Shown here: positions 26,259-35,506 of the stretch, in pieces
Layout: each line of letters begins with the position of its first letter
Position numbering within the stretch: position 1 is the stretch's first letter
Assembly: GCF_004360155.1 (NCBI RefSeq)
Contig: NZ_SAIS01000001.1
Location: 372,001-436,000 of the forward strand
DNA from: Paraglaciecola marina
GTDB taxonomy: Bacteria > Pseudomonadota > Gammaproteobacteria > Enterobacterales > Alteromonadaceae
Reading direction: 5' to 3'
Length of the DNA: 64,000 bases
The notes under the pieces: model-generated
Database searches by the model: none
The model's input: only the letters and a program-made list of their open reading frames with translations
What the model was told of the DNA's origin: nothing
Made by a program: the position numbers and the translations under genes

Positions 26259-28526
26259 TTGTTAGTAAATGCTGCTAATCAACGTTCTAATTTTCTAGTT
26301 AATATAATGTTTTCGCTCGTTTTAACTTTAGGTGTGGTTGTTATTGCGGTGGTTTACTTTTACGGTGAAAGTATTGCCGAAAAAACAACTAACTTAATAT
26401 CAGATGACCTCCCTACTTATGATTTATTACATAAGTTAGATAAAGGTTTAATTGAGCAGGAGCGATACCTGTATGAATTTTATATAAACCAGCGTGAAAG
26501 TGATTTTAGCCGAGGTTACACAAATAGTTTTCAACAAGGACTCGATACCCTAGAAGAATTGCAGCACAGGTTGGGAAATGTTCAACCACTATATGTTATC
26601 CGGGAAAATCTGACTAGTTTGAATAAAGTAGGTAATGAATTTTTTCTGAATATAATAGACCCCGAAACAGATTGGGATTTCGCTATGGAGCAGTTACGTT
26701 TAGTTAGCGAAATAAGACGAGATACCGCACATCAAACTCAATTTTTAATCCATCAGACGGAACGAAAAGTAAATGTCTCTGAACAAAAAGTTTTAACAGG
26801 GCTGAAAAGTGTTAGGTTTTTTGTTGTGTTGTACAGTGGTATTACTCTCCTAATTGCATTTGTTGTAACTAAGGCTATTAGGACTTACTTGGTCAATACG
26901 GCGAGTAACCAACGTTTATCACTTTTTCCGGCACGCAACCCTAACCCTATCATTAGCCTAGATCATAAGAGCAACGTAACTTATAGCAATCCAGCCACAG
27001 ACAGCTTACTGCAACGACTAAATTTGCCTATAGGCAAGACCCATTTGTTGTTAGATAAAAACATTCGTCTGCATCAAGAGAAAATACTTTCAGATACAAG
27101 TATTCGTTCGACTATTTTTGAATACGAAATAGATAATTTATATTTTCAATGTGACTTGCATTGGGTAGAAGACCAACGCCAATGGGACATACACTTAACT
27201 GATGTGACTGAGCGTAAACGAGTCCAGCAGGAATTGTCCTACAGAGCTACCCATGATCCTGAAACAGGCTTGAGAAACCGTTATGAATTAGAGAAATCAT
27301 TTACCGAGTTGTACGCCAAAACCGATGCTTTTGTACTTGGGTTAATCGAAATTCGCTCTTTCAATCAATTACTTACCATTAGAGGTCTAACTGTCGCCTC
27401 AACCGTTGTAAAAGAGGTGGCCTTAGCTATTAACGAGGTGGTTTCTCACGCAAACTTAACTGGATTTAAGGTCTATCATACAGGTGAGAAAAGCTTTGCA
27501 ATAACGAATACCGAGAGCCTTAGTAAGAAGGATATTTATTCGTTAGTAAAACAGATTGAGGCGAAAATTTCATCGACGATATTTCATAGTCAAGATCAGG
27601 TCCGGTTAGACTTTGGATTTGCATGCTTTCCTGAACATGGAAACGATTATACAAGGTTACATAAAAATGCCTTAGCAGCGCTAGATAAGTCTGCAAGTAG
27701 CGAGGATAAATCTCATATTTTATTTACGTTAGAGTTAGGTACTAAGTTAGCGTATGAACAAAAGTTAATCGATGATATGCGTGTCGCTATAGAAAAGGTT
27801 GAATTTGAGTTATATTTCCAACCCCAATTAGAGTTGCACACTGGAACTATTATTGGGGCAGAAGTACTCATTCGTTGGCAACGAGACGATGAATGGGTTT
27901 CTCCCGGAGAATTTATTCCTTTGGCTGAAAAGGCTGGCCTAATTGATATTTTAGGTGATTGGATATTACACACTTCTTGCCAAAAGGCGCGAAAATTAGT
28001 CGATTTAGGGTTCCACGACTTAGTTGTGGCGGTCAATATATCCCCCCTGCAATTTGGACGTAAAGATTTTCTAGATAAAGTAAAACAGGCATTAAAAGAT
28101 ACGCAATTATCAGCTAAAAACCTTGAGTTGGAAATTACTGAAGGGGTCATCATATACAATGAGCAAGAAACTATAGCAACATTAGAATCTTTAAAATCAC
28201 TGGGTGTAAAACTCGCAATTGATGACTTTGGAACCGGTTACTCATCATTGAGTTATTTGAAAAAATTTAATATCGATAAGCTTAAAATAGACCAATCTTT
28301 TGTTCGCAACATTCAGCATGAAAGTGCAGATCAATCCATAGTAAGAACTATTATCGAACTGGGTCGTAACCTTGGCCTAACTTTGATTGCCGAAGGAGTG
28401 GAAGAGCAAGAGCAGTTAAACATATTGAAACATATGGGATGTGACGAAATGCAAGGTTATTTCTTTAGTCGTCCATTACCAGAGCAGGAATTTATTGAGT
28501 TTGTTCAACAGCAGAGCGGAGTTTAG
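26259..28526 (+). CDS. Membrane EAL phosphodiesterase with degenerate GGDEF domain
   Basis: The protein of about 755 residues has a membrane helix at about 14-34, a periplasmic helical region to about 180, a second helix at about 186-205, a PAS-like stretch (about 220-325), a GGDEF-like domain and an EAL domain. The GGDEF site reads G-E-K-S-F (near residue 409), so cyclase activity is unlikely. The EAL site reads E-V-L, and the other catalytic motifs (N-I-S-P-L-Q-F, E-I-T-E-G, D-D-F-G-T-G-Y-S, A-E-G-V-E) are intact, so it is probably a c-di-GMP phosphodiesterase. The start is uncertain: TTG 26259 is the furthest open start and an ATG lies at 26307. moeB follows by 4 bp. Confidence 0.85.
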   Translation: MLVNAANQRSNFLVNIMFSLVLTLGVVVIAVVYFYGESIAEKTTNLISDDLPTYDLLHKLDKGLIEQERYLYEFYINQRESDFSRGYTNSFQQGLDTLEELQHRLGNVQPLYVIRENLTSLNKVGNEFFLNIIDPETDWDFAMEQLRLVSEIRRDTAHQTQFLIHQTERKVNVSEQKVLTGLKSVRFFVVLYSGITLLIAFVVTKAIRTYLVNTASNQRLSLFPARNPNPIISLDHKSNVTYSNPATDSLLQRLNLPIGKTHLLLDKNIRLHQEKILSDTSIRSTIFEYEIDNLYFQCDLHWVEDQRQWDIHLTDVTERKRVQQELSYRATHDPETGLRNRYELEKSFTELYAKTDAFVLGLIEIRSFNQLLTIRGLTVASTVVKEVALAINEVVSHANLTGFKVYHTGEKSFAITNTESLSKKDIYSLVKQIEAKISSTIFHSQDQVRLDFGFACFPEHGNDYTRLHKNALAALDKSASSEDKSHILFTLELGTKLAYEQKLIDDMRVAIEKVEFELYFQPQLELHTGTIIGAEVLIRWQRDDEWVSPGEFIPLAEKAGLIDILGDWILHTSCQKARKLVDLGFHDLVVAVNISPLQFGRKDFLDKVKQALKDTQLSAKNLELEITEGVIIYNEQETIATLESLKSLGVKLAIDDFGTGYSSLSYLKKFNIDKLKIDQSFVRNIQHESADQSIVRTIIELGRNLGLTLIAEGVEEQEQLNILKHMGCDEMQGYFFSRPLPEQEFIEFVQQQSGV

Positions 28527-28529
28527 TAA

Positions 28530-29285
28530 GTGCTCAAAAGGATCTCCTCAGAGAACGCTATCCGTTACAGTAGGCAAATATTGTTATCAGGCTTTGATTT
28601 AGAAAAACAAGAAATATTACTCAATAGTAGCGTGTTACAAATTGGAGTGGGTGGGCTTGGGTGTGCTGCGGCTCAATATCTCGTAGCAGCTGGTGTCGGT
28701 CATATTACATTGGTTGATGACGATAAGGTTGATGAATCCAACTTACAACGGCAAATCTTGCATACTGAAGCCAGTGTTGGGCTAAACAAATGTGAGTCTG
28801 CAAAACAAGCATTAACCGCATTAAATAGTGACGCTAAGATCGATATTATCCAACAACGATTATCAGACGACAAACTAAGTGAACAAGTCAAAGCTCATGA
28901 TATCGTAATTGATTGTAGTGACAATATCGAAACACGTAATCAATTAAATAGAATTTGCATTAAACAGCAAAAACCTTTGGTTTCAGGGGCTGCTATAAGA
29001 ATGGAAGGACAGTTATCTAGCTTTCTACCTAGCGCTAACAACCCTTGTTATGAGTGTCTAAGCACTATGTTTACTGAGCAAAGCCTAACTTGCGTTGAAG
29101 CCGGAGTTATGTCCCCAGTTGTTGGAATTGTTGGAGCTATGCAGGCTTTAGAGTGCATAAAAATATTGACTGACTTTGGCAAACCATTGACTAACAAATT
29201 AATGATGTTTGACGGAAAAAGCATGGAATGGCAAACCTATACTATTCCTAAAAGCACTACTTGTTCAGCCTGCTCTGCGCTGTAA
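28530..29285 (+). CDS. moeB: Molybdopterin-synthase adenylyltransferase MoeB
   Basis: The 251-residue ThiF/MoeB-family enzyme adenylates the C terminus of MoaD in molybdenum cofactor synthesis. It matches E. coli MoeB along its length: R-Y-S-R-Q-I-L-L-S-G-F-D, the nucleotide loop G-V-G-G-L-G-C-A-A, N-L-Q-R-Q, D-C-S-D-N, S-G-A-A-I-R-M-E-G-Q, and zinc cysteine pairs C-Y-E-C and C-S-A-C. The start is GTG with GGAG 8 nt upstream. It follows the EAL gene by 3 bp and is probably co-transcribed. No moaD/moaE is nearby, so a role with other sulphur carriers remains possible. Confidence 0.92.
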   Translation: MLKRISSENAIRYSRQILLSGFDLEKQEILLNSSVLQIGVGGLGCAAAQYLVAAGVGHITLVDDDKVDESNLQRQILHTEASVGLNKCESAKQALTALNSDAKIDIIQQRLSDDKLSEQVKAHDIVIDCSDNIETRNQLNRICIKQQKPLVSGAAIRMEGQLSSFLPSANNPCYECLSTMFTEQSLTCVEAGVMSPVVGIVGAMQALECIKILTDFGKPLTNKLMMFDGKSMEWQTYTIPKSTTCSACSAL

Positions 29286-29302
29286 TTCGCTGGTCAAAAT
29301 CT

Positions 29303-29330
29303 AAAAGGCTTACATCGGTAAGCCTTTTTT
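29303..29330. terminator. Bidirectional terminator between moeB and ndh
   Basis: An 11-bp stem (AAAAGGCTTAC / GTAAGCCTTTT) with a 4-nt loop is followed by T residues on the plus strand and preceded by an A-tract that serves the minus strand. It lies between the convergent moeB and ndh genes. Confidence 0.9.
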
Positions 29331-29358
29331 AATTAAACCAATATTTAATTTACATGTA

Positions 29359-30651
29359 TCAATGTAATTTCAACTTCTGGCCCACAATATTACTAACTTT
29401 GCGACTCAATAAAACTAACGCACCTTTGAACCAGCCATGTACAGCAAACTGGTGCATATTGTATAGGGAGATATAAACAAACCGCGCGAGCTTACCTTCT
29501 ACAAACATACTGCTATTACTCAGGCTACCCATTAAACTGCCCACAGTGCTGTACTTACTTAAATGAACTAACGAGCCGTAATCCTTGTATTGATAAGACT
29601 TTAACGGCTTAGACTTTTGTATGTTAATAAAGTTTGTTGCTACTAGGCTTGCCATTTGATGGGCTGACTGTGCTCTTGGCGGCACCCAAGAACCATCTTC
29701 TTGTTGAAAACCACAACAGTCGCCTATAACGTAAATATTATCGATTAAGGTACTTTGTAATTGTTTATTAACAAGGATCTGTTGTGCTCGGTTAGTTTCA
29801 AAAATATTTAACTTTTGAATAAAGTCAGGGGCTTTGACTCCTGCTGCCCATACCATTAAATCGGCTTCGATTAGGTTAGTATCACTGGTAATAAAGCCTT
29901 CTTTTTGAGCGCTTGCTACTCGAGTGTTTTCTAACACTTTAATGCCCAGTTTGTGCAAAGCAGCTCGAGCTGAATTGGTTATGCGCTCGGGTAGGGCAGG
30001 CAATATACGAGGGCCTGCTTCAATGATGGATATTTGTAAGCGCTCTGCCGACATTTTTGGCATACCATAAGAGCGGGCTAAATTAGCCACATGGTGTAAT
30101 TGTGCTGCAAGCTCGGTACCTGTGGCTCCACCACCCACTATAGCTACCTTTAAGCTAGAGTCAGAATCACTTAACTGGTTAATTTTAATTAACTGATTAA
30201 GCAAAGCTTTATGAAAACGCTCAGCCTGTTTTAGAGAGTCTAGTAAGTAACAATTTTCAGCTACGCCAGGGGTGCCAAAGTCATTGCTGACACTGCCAAT
30301 AGCTAACACTAATGTATCGTATGTCAGGGTGCGCTCTGGCAATAAAACATCACCATTGTCGTCTGGTAACGGATCAAGATGAATCGTTTTGTTCTCATGA
30401 TCAATATGACTCATGTTGCCTAATTGGAAGTCGTAGTGATACCGCGCAGCATGAATAGGATAGTCGACGCCATCTGAATTTTTATCTATCACCCCAGCCG
30501 CCACTTCATGTAGCAAGGGTTTCCATACATGGGTACGGCTACGATCGACTAATATGATTTCAGCTAGCTTGTTTTTACCTAGCGTTTTACTTAACTTGGT
30601 AACTAGCTCAAGGCCACCCGCACCTCCGCCTACAACGATTATTTTTTGCAT
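29359..30651 (-). CDS. ndh: Type II NADH:quinone oxidoreductase
   Basis: The 430-residue flavoprotein oxidises NADH and reduces quinone without pumping protons. The FAD Rossmann motif is at the start (V-V-G-G-G-A-G-G-L-E), the NADH-binding loop is V-A-I-V-G-G-G-A-T-G-T-E-L-A near residue 170, and the FAD-associated Y-V-I-G-D-C-C-G-F lies near 310. Length and the C-terminal amphipathic end (H-Q-F-A-V-H-G-W-F-K-G-A-L-V-L-L) agree with E. coli Ndh (434), a peripheral inner-membrane enzyme. It is monocistronic and convergent with moeB. Confidence 0.92.
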   Translation of the reverse strand: MQKIIVVGGGAGGLELVTKLSKTLGKNKLAEIILVDRSRTHVWKPLLHEVAAGVIDKNSDGVDYPIHAARYHYDFQLGNMSHIDHENKTIHLDPLPDDNGDVLLPERTLTYDTLVLAIGSVSNDFGTPGVAENCYLLDSLKQAERFHKALLNQLIKINQLSDSDSSLKVAIVGGGATGTELAAQLHHVANLARSYGMPKMSAERLQISIIEAGPRILPALPERITNSARAALHKLGIKVLENTRVASAQKEGFITSDTNLIEADLMVWAAGVKAPDFIQKLNIFETNRAQQILVNKQLQSTLIDNIYVIGDCCGFQQEDGSWVPPRAQSAHQMASLVATNFINIQKSKPLKSYQYKDYGSLVHLSKYSTVGSLMGSLSNSSMFVEGKLARFVYISLYNMHQFAVHGWFKGALVLLSRKVSNIVGQKLKLH

Positions 30652-30786
30652 GATATTTCCTAAAGTTTAAATAAATCTGGGACGCACTTGCGAGTGGGGT
30701 AGAGAGGCTACCTAAGGTGTTGACAAGAAAGAGTAAGAAAAGAAAAAACACAGCTATCGCAAGTTGTTATGCTATGTGAAAATTGT

Positions 30787-30808
30787 GACAAAAAATGCGA
30801 CTTTTGTC
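30787..30808 (+). promoter_or_regulatory. Inverted repeat next to a -10-like box upstream of the PLP enzyme
   Basis: GACAAAA and TTTTGTC form a 7-bp inverted repeat with an 8-nt spacer, directly followed by TAGAAT (30809-30814), a good -10 hexamer. A transcript from there would carry about 130 nt of leader before the ATG at 30954. The repeat could be an operator; no regulator is identified. Confidence 0.35.
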
Positions 30809-30953
30809 TAGAATAGGGCGCTATATACTGAGCATAATCTCTAGATATTTTACTGGTCAAAATTGCTTATGGATCGAGTTGTGCAAACGCCGCTGTTTAA
30901 AACAAACAATAATTAGAAAAGTCTTATCATTAACCAATTTAGAAGGTGCAGTA

Positions 30954-32279
30954 ATGAGTTCAGAATCATCAAGTTTCAACCGTAGAAGTATGCTCAAAAC
31001 CCTTACCGCAGGGGCAGTGTATTCGCTAGCTGCATCAGAGCTAGTTCAAGCTAAATCACTCGCTAACACGCCTGCATCTTTGCAAGTCCCTAAAGGTGTC
31101 ACCCCTGAAGCCCTAGCTAAAGATGAGTCATTTTGGGCTAAAGTTGCACTTTTTTATGACAAAGCAGAAGGCATAGTTAATCTCGAACATGGCTATTGGG
31201 GTAAAATGTCGCGCCCAGTGCAAACTGCTTACCTTGAAAATACTGAAATGGTGAACACTCAATTATCCTATTATGCCCGTAAAGAATACAACCAAGATTT
31301 AGTCGATAGTGCTAATAAAGTTGCTGCAGCTTTAGGGGCTAATGATGGCGAAGTGGTGTTAACCCGAAATGCTACTGAGTCTATCCATAATCTGTTAAGG
31401 CAATATAACGACTTTAAACCCGGCGAAACGGTTTTATTTACTGATATTGATTACCCGAGTTTTAAAGAAACTATGCAGTGGCTAGCCAAATCACGTGATG
31501 TTGAACCTGTAGAAGTGATTATTCCGCCCCAAGCAAACCAGCAACAAATACTCGATTTATACATTAGGGCGTTTGATAGTAATCCTAAACTTAAATTGAT
31601 GTTACTGACTCACGCAAGCAATCAACATGGGTTAATACTTCCTGTGGCTAAAATTGCTGACGCAGCCAAGCAAAGAGGCATAGATGTAGTGTGTGACTGT
31701 GCACAATCTTGGGGCTTGTTAGACTTTAAAATTACCGACCTTAACGTAGATTGGGCAGGGTTTAATTTACATAAATGGATTGGCAGCCCTGTAGGAGTAG
31801 GGGCTCTGTATATGAAACAAGGCAGCCTCACAAAAATTTCACCTTACCCTGGTGAAACAGACCCAGACAACACCCTAACTTACAAACGTGTACACACAGC
31901 TACTACCAATTTTGCAGCCACCTTAACTGTACCTACTGCGATAGATTTTCATCAATCAATTGGGCCCGCTAATAAAGATGCACGTTTACGTTATTTACAT
32001 TCGTTATGGGCGACAGAAGCCAAAAAGATGCCTCACATAGAGGTGTTGGGTGGCTCTGATGCTGAATCAGCAAGCGGCATGGGAGCATTCCGTTTAACTG
32101 GCAAAACTAGCTTTGAAGAAGTTACCCAGTTACAAAAACGTTTAGAAAACGAATTTGGCGTATTCACCGTTGTTAGAAAGGGCCTAGCCAGTGGCTGTTG
32201 TATTCGAGTTACTCCGCAGGTTTTCGTTTCTGCTGCAGAAATCGCAACATTAACTAACGCATTAAGAAAGCTAGCTTGA
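30954..32279 (+). CDS. Tat-exported class V aminotransferase-like PLP enzyme
   Basis: The product of about 441 residues starts with a twin-arginine leader (N-R-R-S-M-L-K followed by TLTAGAVYSLAASELVQA), so it is probably exported folded with cofactor. The class V aminotransferase fold is seen in T-R-N-A-T-E-S-I-H-N, in D-C-A-Q-S-W-G, and in the Schiff-base lysine K274 of N-L-H-K-W-I-G-S-P. This subgroup resembles isopenicillin-N epimerase (CefD)-like proteins of unknown substrate. The frame is open back to 30795, but AGAAGG sits 7 nt before the ATG at 30954 and the Tat motif directly follows it. An exported RidA-like gene and a cupin gene follow on the same strand. Confidence 0.85.
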   Translation: MSSESSSFNRRSMLKTLTAGAVYSLAASELVQAKSLANTPASLQVPKGVTPEALAKDESFWAKVALFYDKAEGIVNLEHGYWGKMSRPVQTAYLENTEMVNTQLSYYARKEYNQDLVDSANKVAAALGANDGEVVLTRNATESIHNLLRQYNDFKPGETVLFTDIDYPSFKETMQWLAKSRDVEPVEVIIPPQANQQQILDLYIRAFDSNPKLKLMLLTHASNQHGLILPVAKIADAAKQRGIDVVCDCAQSWGLLDFKITDLNVDWAGFNLHKWIGSPVGVGALYMKQGSLTKISPYPGETDPDNTLTYKRVHTATTNFAATLTVPTAIDFHQSIGPANKDARLRYLHSLWATEAKKMPHIEVLGGSDAESASGMGAFRLTGKTSFEEVTQLQKRLENEFGVFTVVRKGLASGCCIRVTPQVFVSAAEIATLTNALRKLA

Positions 32280-32346
32280 ACTTCAAGCTAAAGAATTTCG
32301 ACACTATTAAATTAACCACATTAAAATAACGATAAATAGGCAACCC

Positions 32347-32874
32347 ATGAAAAAATTATTACTAAGCAGCGTATTGTCACTAGGACTGCTTACACCATTT
32401 TTAAGCTCTGCAAACGACATCACTCCAGAGCAAAAAATTAAAGCAGCAGGCTTCACATTGCCTGAGCCAGTGAAGCCAATTGCTAATTATGTAACCTGGA
32501 GACGCTCTGGCAATACCTTGTATTTGTCTGGCCACGGTGCCTGCGAAGGTAAAAGTGTATTAGGTAAACTAGGTGACGACCTTAACATTGAACAAGGTTA
32601 CGACGCCGCACAGCGAGTTGGCTTATGTGCTTTAGCCACAATAAAATACGCTACCGGTGATTTATCAAAGGTTAAACAAGTGCTAAAAATAACAGGAATG
32701 GTTAACGCCACTGACTCTTTTACTGGTCACTCAAAAGTAATTAACGGATTTTCAGACTTGTTTGTAACTGCATTTGGTGATGACGGCAAAGCTGCCCGCG
32801 CTGCAGTGGGTATGAGTAGCCTACCGGGTAATATGTCGGTAGAAGTCAGCGCCATTATTGAGCTTAAAGACTAA
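32347..32874 (+). CDS. Exported RidA/YjgF-family protein
   Basis: The 175-residue protein has a signal peptide (MKKLLLSSVLSLGLLTPFLSSA, cleavage near residue 22) followed by a RidA fold with the conserved substrate-binding arginine R151 in A-R-A-A-V-G and E166 in the M-S-V-E-V-S-A-I-I-E end motif. RidA enzymes hydrolyse reactive enamine/imine intermediates released by PLP enzymes. Most are cytoplasmic; this one appears periplasmic, as does the PLP enzyme 67 bp upstream, which supports a joint role. The exact reaction is inference. Confidence 0.8.
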   Translation: MKKLLLSSVLSLGLLTPFLSSANDITPEQKIKAAGFTLPEPVKPIANYVTWRRSGNTLYLSGHGACEGKSVLGKLGDDLNIEQGYDAAQRVGLCALATIKYATGDLSKVKQVLKITGMVNATDSFTGHSKVINGFSDLFVTAFGDDGKAARAAVGMSSLPGNMSVEVSAIIELKD

Positions 32875-32940
32875 CTTAAAAAGTAGTATCAATAGGGGCA
32901 GGGCACACCTGCCTTTATTGATGATTAACTAAGGAGCCAC

Positions 32941-33450
32941 ATGACCAAAGACGAAGTTATCGCATTACTAAACCTAGAGGGCCACTTTGAAGGTGGCTAT
33001 TTTAGGCAAACCTTCAAAGCCACTCACAGAGAGCCTGTTATTACCGAACGCGGTAAACGCACCAGCATGACGGCCATTTACTACATGCTAAGTACAGACA
33101 ACAGTATCGACCATTTTCACACTAAACACTCTGATGGTATTGAGTTTTATCATATGGGCTTGCCCATTACGTATCATATGATCCACCCAGATGGCCGTTA
33201 TGAAAAAGTCGTAGTGGGCCCAGATATAAAAAATGGCCAACAGCTGCAATTAGCGGTAGCCGGTGGGACCTATAAAGCTGCAGAGTTGACCCCTGATGAG
33301 AGCTCGACTGCTGAACACGATTTTGGTTTAGTGAGTGAAGCTGTTGCCCCAGGGTGGGAGCCTGAAGATATGATAGAGGTTAGTGCCGCTGAGTTACTTG
33401 AAAAGTTTCCGCAACATAAAAATATTATCCAGCGTTTAGCCAGAAGTTAA
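32941..33450 (+). CDS. DUF985 cupin-fold protein
   Basis: The 169-residue protein fits the DUF985 cupin family: G-H-F-E-G-G-Y-F-R-Q-T at residues 14-24, a metal-site-like D-H-F-H-x-x-x-S-D-x-I-E-F-Y-H at about 59-74, and S-E-A-V-A-P-G-W-E-P-E-D-M near residue 132. No signal peptide is seen. GGAG stands 7 nt before the ATG. It is 66 bp downstream of the RidA-like gene and may be the third gene of that unit. Function of the family is unknown; a sugar-binding or isomerase role is only a possibility. Confidence 0.8.
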   Translation: MTKDEVIALLNLEGHFEGGYFRQTFKATHREPVITERGKRTSMTAIYYMLSTDNSIDHFHTKHSDGIEFYHMGLPITYHMIHPDGRYEKVVVGPDIKNGQQLQLAVAGGTYKAAELTPDESSTAEHDFGLVSEAVAPGWEPEDMIEVSAAELLEKFPQHKNIIQRLARS

Positions 33451-33464
33451 GCTCAAAGTTTAAG

Positions 33465-34169
33465 TTAGGTGTCCGCATCTATCTTAAATACCTTATCTAT
33501 AGGCTTGTGTGTAGCGGGTTTGTCAATACGACAGCCAACAAGACGTTGCGGAATATTTGGCTTTAGTAAGTCTGCAAAAACGCTTACATCTTTTAGGTTA
33601 GGGTCTAGCCACATATCAATAGTATCGTCATCTTGACTCAATATTAGTGGGCTAGCTTTAGTATGGTAGGGCATGAGCTTTTCGTGGGGAGGTAAAGTTA
33701 TCACCGAACACGACAAGGCCGTTTCACCAGTAGTAGATTTTACCCATTCTCGGCATAAGCCACCCAAGGCAATAGCCTCACCTTTAATGGCTTTAAAGTC
33801 TGTATATTTTGCATCACGGCCTTTACCTTCGGTTTCACCAAAGCCGGATGCGGGAATAACACAACGAGACTGCCTAAACGCCTCATACCCTGCGCTTTGG
33901 GGCTTGTTTAGCTTGTCATATCGGGTGTTAAAGCTCGCCCACTTAAAATCAGGTTTAAAGCTATCGCCGTTTAAAGTTTGCAATAACCACCAACTGGCAT
34001 TCGCGATAGTGCGCTGCTGCGCCACTTGCCTAACAATTGAAACCTCGCTACCCGCCCGAATAAAGCGCTCAAACCTTAAAGGCTTTTGCCCTACATCAAT
34101 AGGAATGCCTAAAGTACCAAGTAAATCAATTACTCCAGGCGTATCAGTAACATTTAAACGGCCGCACAT
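33465..34169 (-). CDS. SRAP (YedK/HMCES-type) abasic-site DNA-protein crosslinker
   Basis: The 234-residue SOS-response-associated peptidase-family protein begins M-C-G-R, with C2 exposed after Met removal to crosslink abasic sites in single-stranded DNA. Other family residues seen are N81 in F-N-T-R-Y-D, E112 in P-A-S-G-F-G-E, and H169 in M-P-Y-H-T-K-A-S-P-L-I-L. The usual G-F-Y-E-W is replaced by S-G-F-G-E-T. Length is normal. It is convergent with the cupin gene. Confidence 0.88.
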   Translation of the reverse strand: MCGRLNVTDTPGVIDLLGTLGIPIDVGQKPLRFERFIRAGSEVSIVRQVAQQRTIANASWWLLQTLNGDSFKPDFKWASFNTRYDKLNKPQSAGYEAFRQSRCVIPASGFGETEGKGRDAKYTDFKAIKGEAIALGGLCREWVKSTTGETALSCSVITLPPHEKLMPYHTKASPLILSQDDDTIDMWLDPNLKDVSVFADLLKPNIPQRLVGCRIDKPATHKPIDKVFKIDADT

Positions 34170-34648
34170 TAGGCAAGTATCAGTGGTTAAGAATGCCTAA
34201 TAGTTTTGCATAAAAATCACAAAAGCTCATGCCATAACTTAAAGAGTTAAAAAGTAACTGCAAGAAAAGAGACGGCCCTACCAATTAATACATTTAAGCC
34301 ATGTTCTTTCTAAAAGTGGCCAAGACATACTGTGAGTCAGATGGGACAAATTCGAGCAACTAAGCCTTATGGGGAACAAATCACAACGGCCTATATTTGG
34401 TCGCTAGCGCATCCTAAACACTTGATTGGTGCAGGGCTTTCTTATGAATTTTATCACTTTATAATTAGTGAATTCTTTACTGGGTGGTTAGTATGCAACA
34501 TAAGAGTTACCTTGTTGTTTTGATTAAAAGATTCGACACCTTTATCAAAACGGGTAACTCTCTCTTTTTCAAAAAAATCTCAGATTAAGTCGAGACCAAT
34601 TCACCTAATCAGTTTTAAGCCTCCAATTCAGGTAGCAAAGCTGTTTTC
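34170..34648. other. Non-coding gap upstream of the lipoprotein terminator side
   Basis: No convincing gene is seen in this 480-bp stretch. A 63-codon frame at 34332 has no ribosome binding site and resembles nothing. The promoter of the SRAP gene should lie at the left end of this gap. Confidence 0.4.
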
Positions 34649-35122
34649 TTAGTAAGTCTCATTAATGTATTGCTCGGTGGTTTTAACATGGGTGTATTCC
34701 CCGTTTAAATTAAAGGCAACCACCACATCTACATAAGTCCCTGTATCCCACTTTGGCCCGTCTACAGCACGAAAATCGATTTCATATACTTGCTCTGTTG
34801 ACTGGGGTTGTTCTGTTAGCTTAGTAAACCAAATTTCGTCATTATTAATCACATAAATATAGCTAGTTGATAGAGTCGTTATTTCTCTGTAGTTAACGTC
34901 TGCCAGAGTGACACTTGCTCTTAAATTAGAATCTGACTCTTCGCCACCTGGTTGAAAATCTCTCCAGAGGTAGGGAGCTAAAATGATAGTGTTTTCGCCA
35001 ACGTCTGTTTCTGTACTGACTGAGTTTAGCTCAGCAATAGTAAGTTGAGAGTAGTCTTTGTCAGACTCACAGCTGCATAAAGTAAGCACAGCAAGCATTG
35101 AAACTAGTAATTTAAATGTCAT
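34649..35122 (-). CDS. Small lipoprotein, unknown function
   Basis: The 157-residue product has a lipoprotein signal peptide: M-T-F-K-L-L-V-S-M-L-A-V-L-T-L-C-S-C with the lipobox cysteine at position 18. The mature part looks beta-rich and acidic. AGGAG stands seven nt before the ATG, which fixes the start. No family is recognised. It is the last intact gene before the accessory region begins. Confidence 0.7.
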   Translation of the reverse strand: MTFKLLVSMLAVLTLCSCESDKDYSQLTIAELNSVSTETDVGENTIILAPYLWRDFQPGGEESDSNLRASVTLADVNYREITTLSTSYIYVINNDEIWFTKLTEQPQSTEQVYEIDFRAVDGPKWDTGTYVDVVVAFNLNGEYTHVKTTEQYINETY

Positions 35123-35506
35123 TTTAATCTCCTGTTAAAGATTAAATATACTTAACCTAACTATTTGAAACTGTAAACATTTGTAATGCAGTTTTTATAT
35201 TGAAAGTCTTGCTAATCATTAGGTTGTATAAGCAAAGCATAAGTGAAGGTGGTGAATGACTACACCCACAAAAAAGGCTTACCTTGCTACTTAAAGTCAT
35301 TGTTATTTATGAATACTGATATCAGTTAGCTTTCAGTCTGTATTGATATGCGCAATGGCCTTTTGCAAATCACCTATGGTATTTCTTTTATCCGAAAACT
35401 TGTTAGGATGGTGTCAGTTAAGTAGATTAATTCCTCAAGAACAATGGGGAAGATCCTATGAAAAGCCTTGGTTTAACGGGCTTGCTGTTGCAATAAAAGG
35501 AATACA
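35123..35506. other. Intergenic region before the accessory-region edge
   Basis: This 384-bp stretch contains the lipoprotein promoter on its left side and, on the right, AGGAA just before the ATG at 35507. A 64-codon frame at 35343 overlaps the next gene start and has no ribosome binding site; I see no gene here. Confidence 0.4.

Noticed and set aside
33673-34200. 175-codon plus-strand frame opposite the SRAP gene
   Set aside because: The minus-strand product has all SRAP family motifs; the plus frame matches nothing and is a shadow.
34332-34523. 63-codon frame in the gap before the lipoprotein gene
   Set aside because: Non-ATG start, no ribosome binding site, no recognisable product.
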